Shown piece by piece: positions 22,063-34,073 of a stretch of 64,000 nucleotides of DNA; position 1 is the stretch's first letter; each line of letters starts with the position of its first letter. Made by a program: the position numbers and the translations under genes. Origin of the DNA: Loripinus fragilis (lineage: Eukaryota; Mollusca; Bivalvia; Lucinida; Lucinidae); assembly GCA_964019695.1 (NCBI GenBank), contig OZ026515.1:129168849-129232848 (forward strand), read 5' to 3'. Under the pieces are notes generated by a model. The model was not told where the DNA came from and did no database searches. It worked only from the letters and a program-made list of their open reading frames with translations.

Positions 22063-24292
22063 CATCCAGAATCTCCTCTATTAACTTCAACCAATCATGG
22101 AGTCTCCTGTCATTTTAGGAAAAACTCTTATCAGATGACATTCAAACCATTTAGATTTCTTCTTGATTTAACAGGAATGATTAGATCATCACCATTACTC
22201 CAATACCTTAAATTTCATTGCATATCACTTTTATATGTCTGCCATGACCATTCATTGTGGATTAGCGCAATAAGTTCATTGTCATTGTGTTATACATACA
22301 CCAACAAAGTTATAAATATTTTACCGTTGACTTTGTTTTTGTGACACGATCACTCCAATCTGTAAAGGTATGTTCTTGTTATGGTTTTCAGCCCATCGCA
22401 GCCATTTTGCATGATTTCACGAGCTAGGGGATGCTGTCGCTTTTGTGATAATTTTCAGATGTTAAATTGATGAGACAAACTAATTAAAACGTTGAGAAAT
22501 ATTACAATAAAACACGGTATTGGTTATACTCCCGGGGTGTCAGCGATTTTTCAAGAACTCAGTAAATTATTAGAATAAAATTATGTTGTTGTTGTTGAAG
22601 ATTATCAGTGGATTTTGGACACTATTGGAAACAAGTAGGTGTTCAGTGCAAAATTGTTAAAGTTATGGATTTTTAAAGATTTGTTGTTAAATACTTATCA
22701 GTCAATACACACAATTCAGGTACCTAGCGTTTTAAATGTGCCACATGTGTCTTATATGGAGACAGTGGGTGTTTTTTACCTTCTTTTTAAATCTGATTTT
22801 GCGCTATGGTTTAAAATTAGAATTGTAGTATGGTGTTGAATATGCATAAATCATTTGGCGGAAGTGGGGGAATTCCTTGTCAATTTTCTATCCAATGACA
22901 TACATCGGAATACAGAACCAGGCAAGGTGAAAAATTTGCATACCATATTCGTAGACATTAATAAAACCAATTATAAATGATGAGAGTTAACCATAAAAAT
23001 CAACCTGTATGCCCTAAAATGATGATCCCATCCATTGGCATTGAGAACTACCTGGACACAGATTGTACATATCCAACTGGGTAGTTCTCGATGTCAACAA
23101 ATTAGAAAATGAAGGCCAAGTTAGATCGGTAATTTGTCATAAATTTTGCAAATATCTACATATAACAAAAGGTATAGTGAGATGGTATTGGAATCTTTTT
23201 ATTTCCAACAGACCTGGTATGCAGTCTAGAATATGGGCCTCAACGCGAGAAAACCTGTCTTCGGGGTTTCCGACAAAGTGAGACTCTGTTTTATTTATTC
23301 TAAAAACAACCACTTTGTATGCAACAGTTCCCTGATGTATATAAGAAACTTAGAGGACATCAAATCTACAATTAAACAGAATAAATTTGTAAAATTGCAT
23401 CCTAATGGTCAGTATATACAACTTTGGAAATACTGGGAGAAAGTTGAAACCTGATCACCTCATCTGCTGTATTAATTGAAGAAGCAGGATTTTTTCCATG
23501 AATGACTGGAGAAAAGGGGTACAAGTAAACTGAATAAATTTTGTTCAATTTCCTGGCTTTATGTTAATTATTATAATAACAGCGTCCCAGATAGCGTCCG
23601 TACAGACGTAAATTACGGGTCTGTTTTCTCCAAATACGGATAGAGTTGAAAATTAGTAAGTACCGAATACAGGTATGCTTTTGCCTGTACGGTACGTTTT
23701 TACCGACAACCTGTATTTATCATTGAATTCTAATCAGAAGACGCTTTATAATTGAACTGATTTGTGAATCTGTGAAAATTAATGCGTTCAGAAATCCAGA
23801 ATCAACTTGCTGGACTGTGTATGGATGTTTTATTTTTGCCTCAATATAAACTCCCCAATGTTCAGACTTGCCTCCCCTGACCATGTCTCCTTGAAGAACA
23901 TGTGTTTTCAGAATAATATTTGTGCAGAAGCCACTCTCTGGGAGTTCGCTATAAGTTTGATCCTTGTAATTTCATCTGAACCAGTCAAAGTAGAAAGTGA
24001 AAGTAAATTTCTTGGATGAGCAGCGCGTTTAAAGGTGGCAATATAAACAACTACCCCTGTTCTGATATTCTTGCCTATACATTATTGTATATAGGGACAT
24101 CGCCGTTTTTATTGATGGGTAATCAAACTGTACCTGACTACCTGTACATGGCGTGACCTGTTTAAAATACAAGTATAAGCTTTCATAAAAAAATTGGCTA
24201 AGCCAAATACATGTACAGATTGAAAATAGCTGGTATGGATCAAGTTTCATTTGGACCAGTACAGATGGTAGTCAAAATTATCTAAAGCACTG
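22063..24292. other. Unassigned stretch without recognisable gene
   Basis: Short open frames only. An inverted pair (GAGAACTACC near 23043 and GGGTAGTTCTC near 23079) forms a small hairpin. A fragment resembling the GCGAGAAAACCTGTCTTCGG family lies near 23240-23270. Nothing supports a gene. Confidence 0.4.
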
Positions 24293-24362
24293 GTACCCAC
24301 AACATATGTTTTGGTTGAGAAATAAGAAAAATAAGTTTTCGTTACACACTCTTAACTAAAGG
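24293..24362. mobile_element. Half copy of AGGCC-CAGATAAG MITE
   Basis: Contains CCCACAACATATGTTTTGG and GAGAAATAAGAAAAATAAG then ACACTCTTAACT, matching one half of the family. The core hairpin and other half are missing. Confidence 0.65.
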
Positions 24363-24783
24363 TCTGCATCCCAAAGTCAATAATTATGTTCCATTGTCAA
24401 TAGATTCAATACATTGTACAAAGAAAGTAGTTAGCTGTGATTTGAATTAGCCCAGGGCAGTAAGTTGGAGAGGCAAAATCTTTTTATCTGTCTGCCTCCA
24501 TGCTTGTCTGTCTACAAACGTTCCTCCTCCTTTTCTTAAAACATATTTTAAGCAAAGGAGAAGGAATGTTTGCTCTGAATTACAATTTTATTAATGCATT
24601 AGCCGATTAGCGTAGGTCAAGCTTTTGAGTAGTATGCAATATGACTCATAAAGTTCCTTATATCACTGTTAAAATGATATTTACTCAGTCAAATTCATAA
24701 CTGCATCCTATAATATGCTGACTAAAAGATTTCACAGTCAATACTTAGAAAGAGCTAGTTTCACCCTCAAATTTTAGGGTAAA

Positions 24784-24874
24784 CTAGAAAGACGATTAAT
24801 TCTTCCCAAAGCATTCGTCCTAGTAGGACCTACAGGACGAATGCTTTTGGAAGAATTTACTCGTCCTTTCTAGA
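24784..24874. repeat. 91-bp palindrome
   Basis: Arms CTAGAAAGACGA and AAAGCATTCGTCCT with their inverses fold around a short loop at about 24826-24831. Fold-back MITE likely. Confidence 0.75.
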
Positions 24875-24919
24875 TTTCACTCGTAATTATGAGTGGACAA
24901 GTGAAATTTTTGTCCCCTG

Positions 24920-25132
24920 TTATCCTGTTGAGGCATACTCGAAGACTGTCTGGATGAGGGTAGTGTAGCTGGCTGCCTTCAGTACCTTGACTGGTTTGGT
25001 ACATTCCCTGTGGTTGCCCTTGATGAAGCTTTATAGAGTTCTATTTTCTTTGGCTGCCACATTCTCCGCATGTTTGTTCAAGGAGAGGTTGCTGGTCAGC
25101 ATCACACTCGTGTACTTGCTGGCTTCCTTGAC
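24920..25132 (-). pseudogene. Short reverse-transcriptase fragment (LINE)
   Basis: The minus strand, read from 25132, gives 71 codons resembling the C-terminal thumb region of a jockey-like reverse transcriptase: a segment like ASKYTSVMLTSNLS, then NKHAENVAAK, then TLIQTVFEYAST near the end. A stop (TAA, 25031-25033) interrupts it in the middle. The matching part of the larger copy at 7926-9845 has a similar order (AAKYLGV..., HID..., LEYAST). It is a decayed remnant. Confidence 0.75.
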
Positions 25133-25741
25133 ATGAAGTATTTAATAACTAGTCTCTTTAGCTAGCCTGGACTAATAGGAGATGTGCAGATCCCATAATC
25201 CATTCCATCTCTAGGGCTGGTGCAGTTGCAGTTGTTTACTGTCCTCTGGCATAAGGACTGGTCACATTTTCAGAAAAAAAGAAAATCTAATTGTTATTTG
25301 GTAAAGAGGGTTGTTACATACATTTGTATGGCATAGTACTGTATTGTAACCAATCCTGTAAATTTCATTTTCATATTTTATTTAATTTAAATTTTGATAG
25401 TTCTATCAGATACAACTGTACAAAACTACCTTTGTAGAAAAATATTTTCTCAAAAGTAATAAAGTCAAAAGAATTTCAATATCCTTCAATTGTTTTTACA
25501 AATTAAGGCCAATTAAAAATAAAAGTGTTTTGGTTACATCCTAAACTTTGGGCACACTTTTTTTTGACAGAAATGCCTTTTAAAATGTATAAAATTACTG
25601 ATATATTTTCCAGAAAGCCTGAAAAAATCCTAGGTTAGGTACGATCTGGTTACCCTAAAAACAGGTATTTTATTTCTTTGGCCAAATACTGACCTGTCTG
25701 ATTTGAGCATTGTGGGTACAAATGACATACATATACAATAG
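25133..25741. other. Unassigned AT-rich stretch
   Basis: No open frame, SINE head or inverted repeat recognised. Confidence 0.4.
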
Positions 25742-25806
25742 TACTGCAATAGTTTGTTTGGTTTCGTTTGACTCTTAACATTCCGGTCAACAGCCATGGT
25801 CATGTC

Positions 25807-26005
25807 AGGGAGCGCAGTGGCTCAGTGGTAGAGTGCTTGACTCGAGACTCAGGGCCGTGGGATCGAGGCTCACTGGCGTCACTGCATTTTGTCTTTGAGC
25901 AAGAACAATAATCCTTGCTTAGTACTGGTTCAACACAGGAAGATCTGCCCCTATATAACTGAAAGATTGTTGATGGGACGTAAAGAATCAAATCAAACAA
26001 ACAAA
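25807..26005 (+). mobile_element. tRNA-derived SINE (family A) with perfect 13-bp TSD
   Basis: CCATGGTCATGTC occurs at 25794-25806 and again at 26006-26018, flanking the element exactly. The head has TGGCTCAGTGGTAGAGTGC (A box) and GGGATCGAGGCTC (B box). The body has TTTGAGCAAGAAC and TTAGTACTGGTTCAAC, and the tail GGGACGTAAAGAATC runs into AAAC repeats. Just upstream (25742-25793) is an inverted fragment of a similar SINE tail. The intact duplication indicates LINE-driven insertion that is fairly young. Confidence 0.92.
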
Positions 26006-26018
26006 CCATGGTCATGTC

Positions 26019-26253
26019 TGGACTGTCAGTTCACCTAACCACATTTTGTTCCTGGACAAGCTTGACTAAGAGGTTAAACAGTACTTCGCGCACACACTTT
26101 CGCCTGTAACTGACAACAACCCATCTTGAATCAGCGGAAGGAAAGAGAATGGCTGTAGAAATTGTTTCATGATCAGTATGGGACTGGGCTGAGATCAAAC
26201 TCACGACCCCTGGGTCTGCAGTCAGACACATTAACGACTGCGCTACATGGCTC
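26019..26253 (-). mobile_element. tRNA-derived SINE (family B), uninterrupted copy
   Basis: The minus strand starts near 26253 with GTAGCGCAGTCGTTAATG (A-box side), continues to GGGGTCGTGAGTTTGATC (B-box side), and then a body with CCTTCCGCTGATTC and GTTGTCAGTTACAGG. It is the reference for the split copy at 1503-1962. Confidence 0.8.
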
Positions 26254-26462
26254 GGTATCACAATACACTGTAGTATTGCCATTATAGTCTATATGAGTAA
26301 CAGTATTGCAATGGTACTTCCTGATGTGTCAATACTATCGCTATAGCTTTTTTTGACCCAAATAGTCACCTCAAATACTTACTATTCAACCTATGCATGC
26401 ACATTCTGAAGTATAAATTAACTCTTTTCTTTGCATCTCAGGTTAAATTTTTCACGCTTTTT
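26254..26462. other. Unassigned stretch
   Basis: No gene seen. Immediately upstream of the 56-bp exon-like segment is TTTGCATCTCAGG, a possible splice acceptor, but this is weak evidence. Confidence 0.35.
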
Positions 26463-26518
26463 CACCCAGGTAAACCGCATGTCTAGATCTCGGAGGGTGT
26501 TGGCTATCGGAGGTAAAC
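26463..26518 (+). other. 56-bp exon-like segment, plus copy
   Basis: This segment recurs inverted at 34018-34073 with one base difference. It holds ATG followed by 10 codons (MSRSRRVLAIG) ending at G before GTAAAC, a good 5' splice-donor match. Sequence outside the 56 bases is much less conserved. It could be a first coding exon, a conserved regulatory piece, or part of an old repeat. No downstream exon was found. Confidence 0.35.
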
Positions 26519-27474
26519 ATTGCGATTATGGATGGACAGGGTCTGCATTTATCCATTTTTATTTCCTATAGAAAGTTTCTTGGAGACGAAAGCAGCAAAC
26601 ATGTTGCTTCTATATTGAATGATAAGGACTCGGAATGTGTTAAATGCTTTTGATCCATGTCCGTATGACCCTGGGCGACCTTTCAAACGACGATTGTGAA
26701 ATTTTCAATGAATAAATGCTATTCGTTTGATCATAGCTGGATTTACATCAACCTTTGACACAATTTGCTTGTGTCGCCACAATTCTATATCATTCTCCTG
26801 CATGATTTATAAGAGTCGTGTCTCAAAATGCTATTAAAACATCAATATTTGAAATTTGCTTACGTTGATATCGTTTTGATGGTTAGCAAAATGTTCAGAG
26901 GAAACTTGACAGCTGGCATGATTGCTATCGGAGTGACAGTGGTATTGATTTCGGAGATTGATACAAACTGCCGTTCAATTAGTGCCTGAATCTGATATAT
27001 TTTAAGCATGCCATGATACAAAAATATGCAATGCTACAAAAAAATAAGACTACCAGGAGGACGAAATACAGAAGGGAATTTGAGAGGTTTAACAGTTGTG
27101 GGGTGTTGCGAAAAGCGCTCATCTTCAGTCGGTGTCATTTTGCATGTTTTTGTCTAGTAGTCTGGGAAAACATATTTATTTAAATTCTGCATTGATGCAT
27201 TTTAGTGAAACCAGTATGCTTGATATAGGAAAGGGATATGATGGCTGTGTGGGTGGGGGCGAGGGTATGTTCCCTGAAAAAAGGCAAGAACATTTGCCAT
27301 ATCTATCCTGGCAACTCAGTGTATTAACAACATGAACAGAGTTACAAAATGCAGGTTCACATTGAGGCGCATTTTGGTATGTAAATGGAGTGTCAAAATG
27401 CGAGGAAATTGTTGGTTAAGATGCCACGTGTACATGATTAGTAAACCCTTAATCCAAAAATATATACATGTATG
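26519..27474. other. Unassigned stretch
   Basis: Only short open frames. No repeat family recognised. Confidence 0.4.
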
Positions 27475-27715
27475 CCACCCAGACAATTGAAACACCCATA
27501 ACCACCAGTATACTGACTCGCGATAGAACACCCAAACACACACAGTCCACTGAAATACATAAACCAGCCAACCCATTGAAACTCCCAAACTCCCTAGGCA
27601 GCTGATACACCCAAACCGCCCAGCCCAGGGAAGCACTCAGACCACTCAGTTCACTGAAATACCCTACTCAAATCAATTTAAACATGCAACTCACCTAGTC
27701 CACTGAAACAACTTT
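27475..27715. repeat. Degenerate tandem repeat, about 27 bp
   Basis: Variants of CCACTGAAACACCCAAACC repeat about eight times with many changes. A poly-C run follows near 27771. Confidence 0.55.
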
Positions 27716-28130
27716 CTGTTGCACCGCCCTTTAGGATTCTATTCAATGAAACAAACTATATCAACATTTTACCCCCCCCCCCCTCCCAAAAACGTCAAAA
27801 AACAACAACACTTGTAAAAAACACCGCAAAAATTGAATGGGTTTCAACGGGGCTCTCTAGTCTAGTCGCCGACCCCCACCCCCTTCCTCAGCCTTTCTTT
27901 CTTCTTTTTTGCTATGCAACATCTAAAACATTTGAATGGCATTTCGCTGGCGGGCCGATGGTTGCCCGACATTGTTTGCTGGCTAGGATAGGGTATGTCC
28001 CTGTCATGTACCGCCATCTAGTAGCTTTGCACTGATACGCTTTCTTTGGTTTTGTAAAATATTAGTGAGAAGAATGCTCATAATTACAATAAAACGTCTC
28101 ATGCGATGTTGTTATTATCGCCTAATCATG
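27716..28130. other. Unassigned stretch
   Basis: No gene or named repeat seen apart from C runs at 27771-27783. Confidence 0.4.
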
Positions 28131-28405
28131 CGCGGATCCAGAAATTTTGTCAGAGGAAGTCCAACTAAAATCTGACACACTTTTTTTAGATGAATGGAGT
28201 GAGGAATCAAAATACCACTAAAAGCGGACCATCATCAGCCCAACAGCAAAACGCTTGCGGGGCGATAATTACCCATTATGGAATGCTGGCTTGGTAGCTT
28301 TGATTTTCCAGGGGATCTGGACCAGTATTGCTAAAGAGCCCCAAAGGTTTCCAATTTTCCAGGGTGGGGGTCAGGACCCTCTGCCACCTCCTCTCTGGAT
28401 CCCCG
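28131..28405. mobile_element. GCGGATCCAG-family element, copy 2
   Basis: The left end CATGCGCGGATCCAGAAATT and the right CTCTCTGGATCCCCG are inverted. Inside is an inverted pair near AAAACGCTTGCGGGGC. It resembles copies at 18735 and 38311. Confidence 0.65.
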
Positions 28406-28468
28406 TTTCTTAATCTTAGTTGAATGCGCAGCTAACGAGTTACGTGAACATTCGAATTTCTGGCCTCT

Positions 28469-28568
28469 CCGGCGTCACTGTGTTGTGTCCTTAATCATCG
28501 CTTAGTACTGGTTCAAACCAGGAAGACCCGTCCCGACATAATGAAAAATTGTTAACAAATACCCGTAA
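28469..28568 (+). mobile_element. SINE family A, 5'-truncated
   Basis: It keeps GTTGTGTCCTTAATC and CTTAGTACTGGTTCAAACC and GGAAGACCCGTCCC, but the tRNA head is gone. This is the usual 5'-truncated form. Confidence 0.7.
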
Positions 28569-28651
28569 AATATTGAAGATAGTGCAGTTTCGGTGGTAAT
28601 CCGTTCTGTTATTTTATCTTTTAACGTTTTTAAACTTTGCATAGAAGTACA

Positions 28652-28870
28652 GGGCCCGGAATAACAATGCCTCCTTAAAGTTAAGGAAGACTTAAGTATT
28701 GATATTTCAACATGCTAAAAAAATTGCCTGGATAGATGCAGTACTTGCGGTCAAAGATATCATCAGAAAAATGAAACTATTTTGCTTTTAATCAGTTTCA
28801 ACGTCTGAAAATCAATACTTAACTCAGTCAGTCTTCCTTAACTTAAAGGAGGCAGTGTAATTCAGGGCCC
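28652..28870. mobile_element. GGGCCC-ended fold-back MITE
   Basis: The left GGGCCCGGAATAACAATGCC is inverted at the right as GGCAGTGTAATTCAGGGCCC. Similarity continues inward over CTTAAAGTTAAGGAAGACTTA and its inverse. Length about 219 bp. Confidence 0.8.
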
Positions 28871-28936
28871 AGGTCCTCATATTCCGGTAACAGCAGCCCA
28901 AGCCCCACAGTGGCATCTTTTTAAACAATATTATTT

Positions 28937-29170
28937 GAGCCGCGACATGAGATTTCCAACAATGTGGTATGTGCGACCAGCAAAGGCTCAGACCAGCCTG
29001 CGCATACGCTCAGTCTGATCAGAGCCTTTGCTTGTCGCCTGAATATTATATGAATATTAAGCTACTGAACGAACATAATTTTGAGTTTCTAAGCTTAAGA
29101 GAAGGCTACACAGATTCGTCTGAGTCTATTCATGTCAAAATGCCACATTGTTGGAAATCACATGTCGCGG
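28937..29170. mobile_element. GATTTCCAACAATGTG-family MITE, copy 3
   Basis: The ends extend further than elsewhere: GAGCCGCGACATGAGATTTC at the left and its near-inverse ending GTCGCGGCTC at the right. The core has GACCAGCAAAGGCTCAGACC and CAGTCTGATCAGAGCC. Confidence 0.85.
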
Positions 29171-29300
29171 CTCATTTGTCATTCTATAAGAAGCAATAAA
29201 GATGAGTTGTTTATCTTTAAGATATTTTTAAAAGTTTCACACCGGATAAGCGGCAATCTAAAACGTTAATACTATCGACGAACGTAGATCAAAAATAGTT

Positions 29301-29394
29301 GGAAACAGGGTTTTCGATTGCCATTTGTCGCCCGATTTATCGATTGCCATTTGTCGCCCGATTGGGGACAAATGGCAATCAAAACACTGTTTCT
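29301..29394. repeat. Fold-back with an internal duplication
   Basis: GGAAACAGGGTTTTCGATTG and its imperfect inverse frame a hairpin. The unit CGATTGCCATTTGTCGCCCG occurs twice directly on the left arm, only once inverted on the right. Confidence 0.7.
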
Positions 29395-30102
29395 AGCGAT
29401 TTCCATATGCATAAAACAACATGTATTTGTAACATGTTATATATTTGTACTTATAAAAACAGATAGCTTCCCATTTCTGTAAAAATCGAATGTTAATTAG
29501 ATCTTTCTGCAACTATTTGCAGTACGACTTTAAATTATCTTTAGTTCAATAAATGTACCTGGTTAACGCCCTTTTCAGAAAGAGATGGACAATCGGATTG
29601 TAAACTAGCTGTTACTCGTTTTAGAGAGTTTTGGTACAATATTTTTTTAAACAGATCAAGTTCAGTAGTTTTATAAATGTGATGTTTGTTCTATCATCTA
29701 TAATAGAGGCCGTCCTAGGAGGTGCCTAGGAGGTACATGTACCTGTTCCCTTGTTCTTCTTAAATATTGACTTGTCTCCATGTTTCATGTTTTATTTATT
29801 CCCTGTTCTCTGACAATTTTGTTTCCCTCAGTTTGGCATTTTCCCTTTCCCTAGAATAAAATGGCTTGTAAAAATACACCCTAACTCGTGAGAGGGCCTC
29901 ATTGTTACGGCATACAGAGAACTCCTCTCTCAATTCCATGATAAAAATGTTCCCTGCTAGCACGTTATAACAATTGTTTACCATCGGATGACATACTTGG
30001 AATTTGACAGAGGAGGACTGAACTTTGGACTCGAACACTCGCTATCCTTTCATTATATTCTCGTACTGCTCATGATATTTTAAGTAAATTACCAACTACA
30101 TT

Positions 30103-30103
<1 letters not shown>
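29395..30103. other. Unassigned stretch
   Basis: No gene or repeat recognised. The purine-rich tract starts near 30104. Confidence 0.4.
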
Positions 30104-30143
<40 letters not shown>

Positions 30144-32390
30144 CAGAGATAGACAGAGAAAGAGACAGACAGAGACAGAGAAAGAGAGAGTAGAGAAAGA
30201 GAAAGTAGAGAAAGAGAGAGAAGAGAAGAGAGAGTAGAGAAAGAGCGAGTAGAGGAAGAGATAGTAGAGAAAGAGCGAGTAGAGGGAGTGCGAGTAGAGG
30301 GAGTGTGAGTAGAGAAGGAGTGCGAGTAGCGAGGGAGTGCGAGTAGAGAAGGAGAGAGTAGAGAAATAGAGAGTAGAGTAGGAGTTCAAGAGGGGAAGGG
30401 AGAGTAGAGAAGGAAGGAGCGCCACAAGAGAGAGATAGTAGAGAGAGAGTGCGAGTAGAGGATTGCGAGTAGAATAGAGTAGAGGAGTGCGATTAGAAAA
30501 GGAGTGCGAGTAGAGAAAGAGAGAGTGGAGAAGGAGTGCGAGTAGAGAAAGAGAGAATAGAGAAAGAGAGAGTAGAGACGGAGTGCGAGTAGAGAATAGA
30601 GAATAGAGAAAGAGAGAGTAGAGACGGAGTGCGAGTAGAGAAGAGAGAGTAGAGAAGGATGGTGAGTAGGGAAGAGAGAGTAGATGAGTGCGAGTAAAGA
30701 AGGAGTGCGAGTAGAGAAAAGAGGAGGGCGAGTAGAGAAAGTGCAAGAAGAGAAACAAAGAGTAGAGGAGTGCGAGAAGATGGGAGTGCGAGTAGAGAAG
30801 GAGTGCGAGTAGAGAAAGAGAGAGAAGAGAAGGAGTGAGAGTAGAGAAGAGAGGGTAGAGAAGGAGTGCGAGTAGAGAAGAGAGAGTAGAGGAGTGCGAA
30901 CAGAGAAGGAGTGCGAGTAGAGAAAGAGAGAGTAGAGAAGGAGTGAGTAGAGAAGGAGTGCGAGTAGAGAAGGACTGTGAGTAGAGGATGACTGCGAGTA
31001 GAGAAGGAGTGCGTGTACAGAAGAGAGAGAAGAGAAGGAGTGCCAGTAGAGAAAGAGAGAGTAGAGAAGTAGTGCGAGTAGAGAAAAGAGTGTAGAGGAG
31101 TGCGAGTAGAAAAGGAGAGAGTAGAGAAGGTGTGCGAGTAGAGAAAGATTGCGAGGAGAGAAAGAGGGAGTAGAGAAGGAATACGAGTAGAGAAAGAGAG
31201 AGAGAGTAGAAAAGGAGTGCGAGCAGAGAAGAGAGAGTAGAGGAGTGCGAGTAGAGAAGGAGAGAGTAGAGAAGATGTGCGAGTAGAGAAAGATTGCGAG
31301 GAGAGAAAGAGGGAGTAGAGAAGAAATACGAGTAGAGAAAGAGAGAGTAGAACAGGAGTGCGAGTAGAGAAAGAGAGAGAAGAGAAGGAGTGCGAGCAGA
31401 GAAGAGAAGAGAGAGTAGAGGAGTGCGAATAGAGATGGAGTGCGAGTAGAGAAAAGAGGAGGGCGAGTAGAGAAGAAGTGCAAGTAGAGAAAGAGAGAGT
31501 AGAGGAGTGCGAGCAGAGGGGAGTGCGAGTAGAGAAGGAATACGAGTAAAGAAAGAGAGAGAGAGAGTAGAGAAGGAGTGTGAGTAGAGAAGATTGAGTA
31601 GAGAAGGAGTGCAAGTAGATAAGAGAGAGTAGAGGAGTGCGAACAGAGAAGAAGTGAGAGCAGAGAAGAAGTGAGTAGACAAGGAGTGAGTGGAGAATGA
31701 GTGCGAGTAGAGAAGGACTGCGAGTAGAGAAGAATTGCGAGTAGAGAATGAAGTATTTAAAGAGAGGGTAGAGAAAGAGAGAGAGAGAGAGCGAGAGTAG
31801 AGAAGGAGTGTGAGTAGAGAAGGAGTGTGAGTAGAGAAGAATTGCGAGTAGAAAAAGATAGAGTAGAGAAGGAGTGCGAGTATAGGAGGAGTGCGAGAAG
31901 AGAAAGTAGAGAAGGAGTGCGAGTAGAGAAAGAGAGAGAGTGGAGAAGGAGTGGGTAGAGAAAGAGTGCGAGTAGAGAAAGAAGTAGAGAAAGAATGAGT
32001 AGAGAAGGATAGCGAGTAGAGGAGGAGTGTGAGTAGAGAAAGAGTGTGAATAGAGAAGAGAGAGTAGAAGGGTTGCGAGTAAAGAAGGAGCGCGAGTAGG
32101 GAAGAGAGAGTAGAGATGTGCAAGTAGAGGAGTGCGAGTAGAGAAAGAGAGAGTAGAGAAGGAGTGAGAGTAGAGAAAGAGAGAGTAGAGAAGGAGTGCG
32201 GGTAGAGAACGAGAGAGTAGAGAAGGAGTGCGAGTAGAGACAGAGAGAGTAGAGGAGTGTTGGTAGAGAAAGTAGAGAAGGAGTGTCAGTAGAGAAAGAG
32301 AGAGTAGATGAGTGTGAGTGGAGAAAGGGAGAGTAGAGAAGGAGTGCGAGTAGAGAAAGAGAGAGTAGAGGAATGCGAGCAGAGAATAAA

Positions 32391-32454
<64 letters not shown>

Positions 32455-32745
32455 TAGAGAGAGAGAGACAGAGTAGAGTAGAGAGAGAGACCGAGTAGAG
32501 AGACAGACTTAGAGAGAGGGAGAGACGTTGAGAGAGACAGAGTAGAGAGAGACGTAGAGAGACAGGGTAGAGAGAGACGAGAAAGAGAGATAGAGTAGAG
32601 AGAGACAAGGAGAATAGAGAGTAGAGAGAGACAAAGAGAGTAGAGAGAGACAAGAGTAGAGAGAGAGAGGAGAGCGAGTAGAGAGAGAATAGAGAGAGAG
32701 ATAGAGAGCGAGTAGATGGGGAAGAGAGAGAGCAGTTTGCTTCGC
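30104..32745 (+). repeat. 2.6-kb purine-rich GA minisatellite
   Basis: Variants of GAGTAGAGAAGGAGTGC and AGAGAAAGAGAGAGTAG repeat throughout, with a TA run at 32394-32410 and a pure GA block at about 32411-32450. One strand is overwhelmingly purine. The minus strand is open for 675, 373, 365 and 298 codons in overlapping frames, giving S/L-rich peptides in all of them. Such openness in several frames is due to composition, because stop codons are rare in the TCTC strand, and is not evidence of a protein. Confidence 0.93.
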
Positions 32746-34017
32746 TTAGTTTGTCTTCCTAGTGTCTCGTGATTTGATATGTGGCTCTTCCTCACGGTGC
32801 CATGGGTTTGTCTTAAGTTTGTGATGTGGTATTTCCTGATCATACTCACTTACTATTTTTGTTGTATTTGCAGGGGGTTCGTGTTAAGCACTTCGTTATA
32901 AACTCTTATGTTGTGTCATTTCTAGTTTGGCAATACTCTTTCTGAGATAAAGGGAGCTGAATGCTTTGCTTATTGTATTCTGACTTTTGTGCGTATTCCT
33001 TATTCGACTGTGTTCCAGTGTCCCTGTCTCTTGGAGACATGTGTCTGTCTGGGATTGTGACATTTCCTGCTCATTTACACTTGTTTCAACTCAAAGGACG
33101 TTCTTTAAAGTGGGTTAACTTATGTTGTGTTAATGCAAAAACACCTAGTTTAATTTATGCATCTAGTGAAGAGTGAAGACTGATTAGACTGTACAGGTGC
33201 TCGTCTAAACAGCTGGTATACTAATTGCATTGACACTTGATATGTCACCTTCACGAAAAGGTATGCGTCCATTTCATTATTTCATTATAGTATAATGCTT
33301 TGGCATGTTATGTTACTGCCAGATTGTTTCTTTAATGTGATGCAAAGGGCTTAATAGATATGGTAGGCCAAAACAAACAAAACAAACTAATGAAAAAAAC
33401 AACAACACCCATTCAATGTTGAGCAAAAACTCTAACAAATTGGTTTATTTAAACTTGTTTCTCCTTTGATATGTTCCTCGCCAATCGAACCACTTGTTTT
33501 TGAAAGTGTTTGAGTGTTACACTTTTGTTTCCGTATGCGAGAGCTTGTTTAATGAGCATGATCAATTTGCTCTTCTCCGAAATCAATGTTAACATGCACA
33601 AGCCTTCCCTCCGACAGCTACCCAACATACCTCCGAACGGAAAGCTACCTATAAACATGATAGCACCGTCATAAAATTGCAAATAAATAAGGGTTTTACA
33701 AGGTTTTTTTTAATTGTATTTGACTGATTCATTCCAAAGAGAGGTTATACATTCCAGCGGTGGCTGTGAGTCAAGTAAAAATAAAATAATAGATATGAAT
33801 ATTAACTGATGAATTCGAAATATTCGTCCAAATTTAAGCATTTCCGAATTCAAATGCGATTTAAACTCGAACAGATTCAGTTCAAAAACATGTAATGTAT
33901 TCAGAGTTCTCATCATTCTGTATACTGTCGACCTGTATGTTGTTCTTATCCCTCAAAGCGAATCTAAATACAATAAAATCGTCTCAATGCAGACCATGTC
34001 CAACCCCAAAATCCTTT
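32746..34017. other. Unassigned stretch
   Basis: No gene recognised. Short frames only. Confidence 0.4.
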
Positions 34018-34073
34018 GTTTACCTCCGATAGCCAACACCCTCCGAGATCTAGACATGCGGTTCACCTGGGTG
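34018..34073 (-). other. 56-bp exon-like segment, minus copy
   Basis: The inverse of 26463-26518 with one difference in 56. On the minus strand it has the same ATG, codons and GTAAAC donor. Its upstream side (plus-strand right) abuts a CAGCAGACGA-type fold-back element, so the 5' context differs from the plus copy. Confidence 0.35.

Noticed and set aside
25807..25880. Possible functional tRNA gene
   Set aside because: The head is tRNA-like, but the body, tail and target duplication show a SINE.
30096..32653. Very long minus-strand open frames (675, 373, 365 and 298 codons)
   Set aside because: They overlap in different frames on one GA minisatellite and all give S/L-rich low-complexity peptides. 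Openness follows from base composition.
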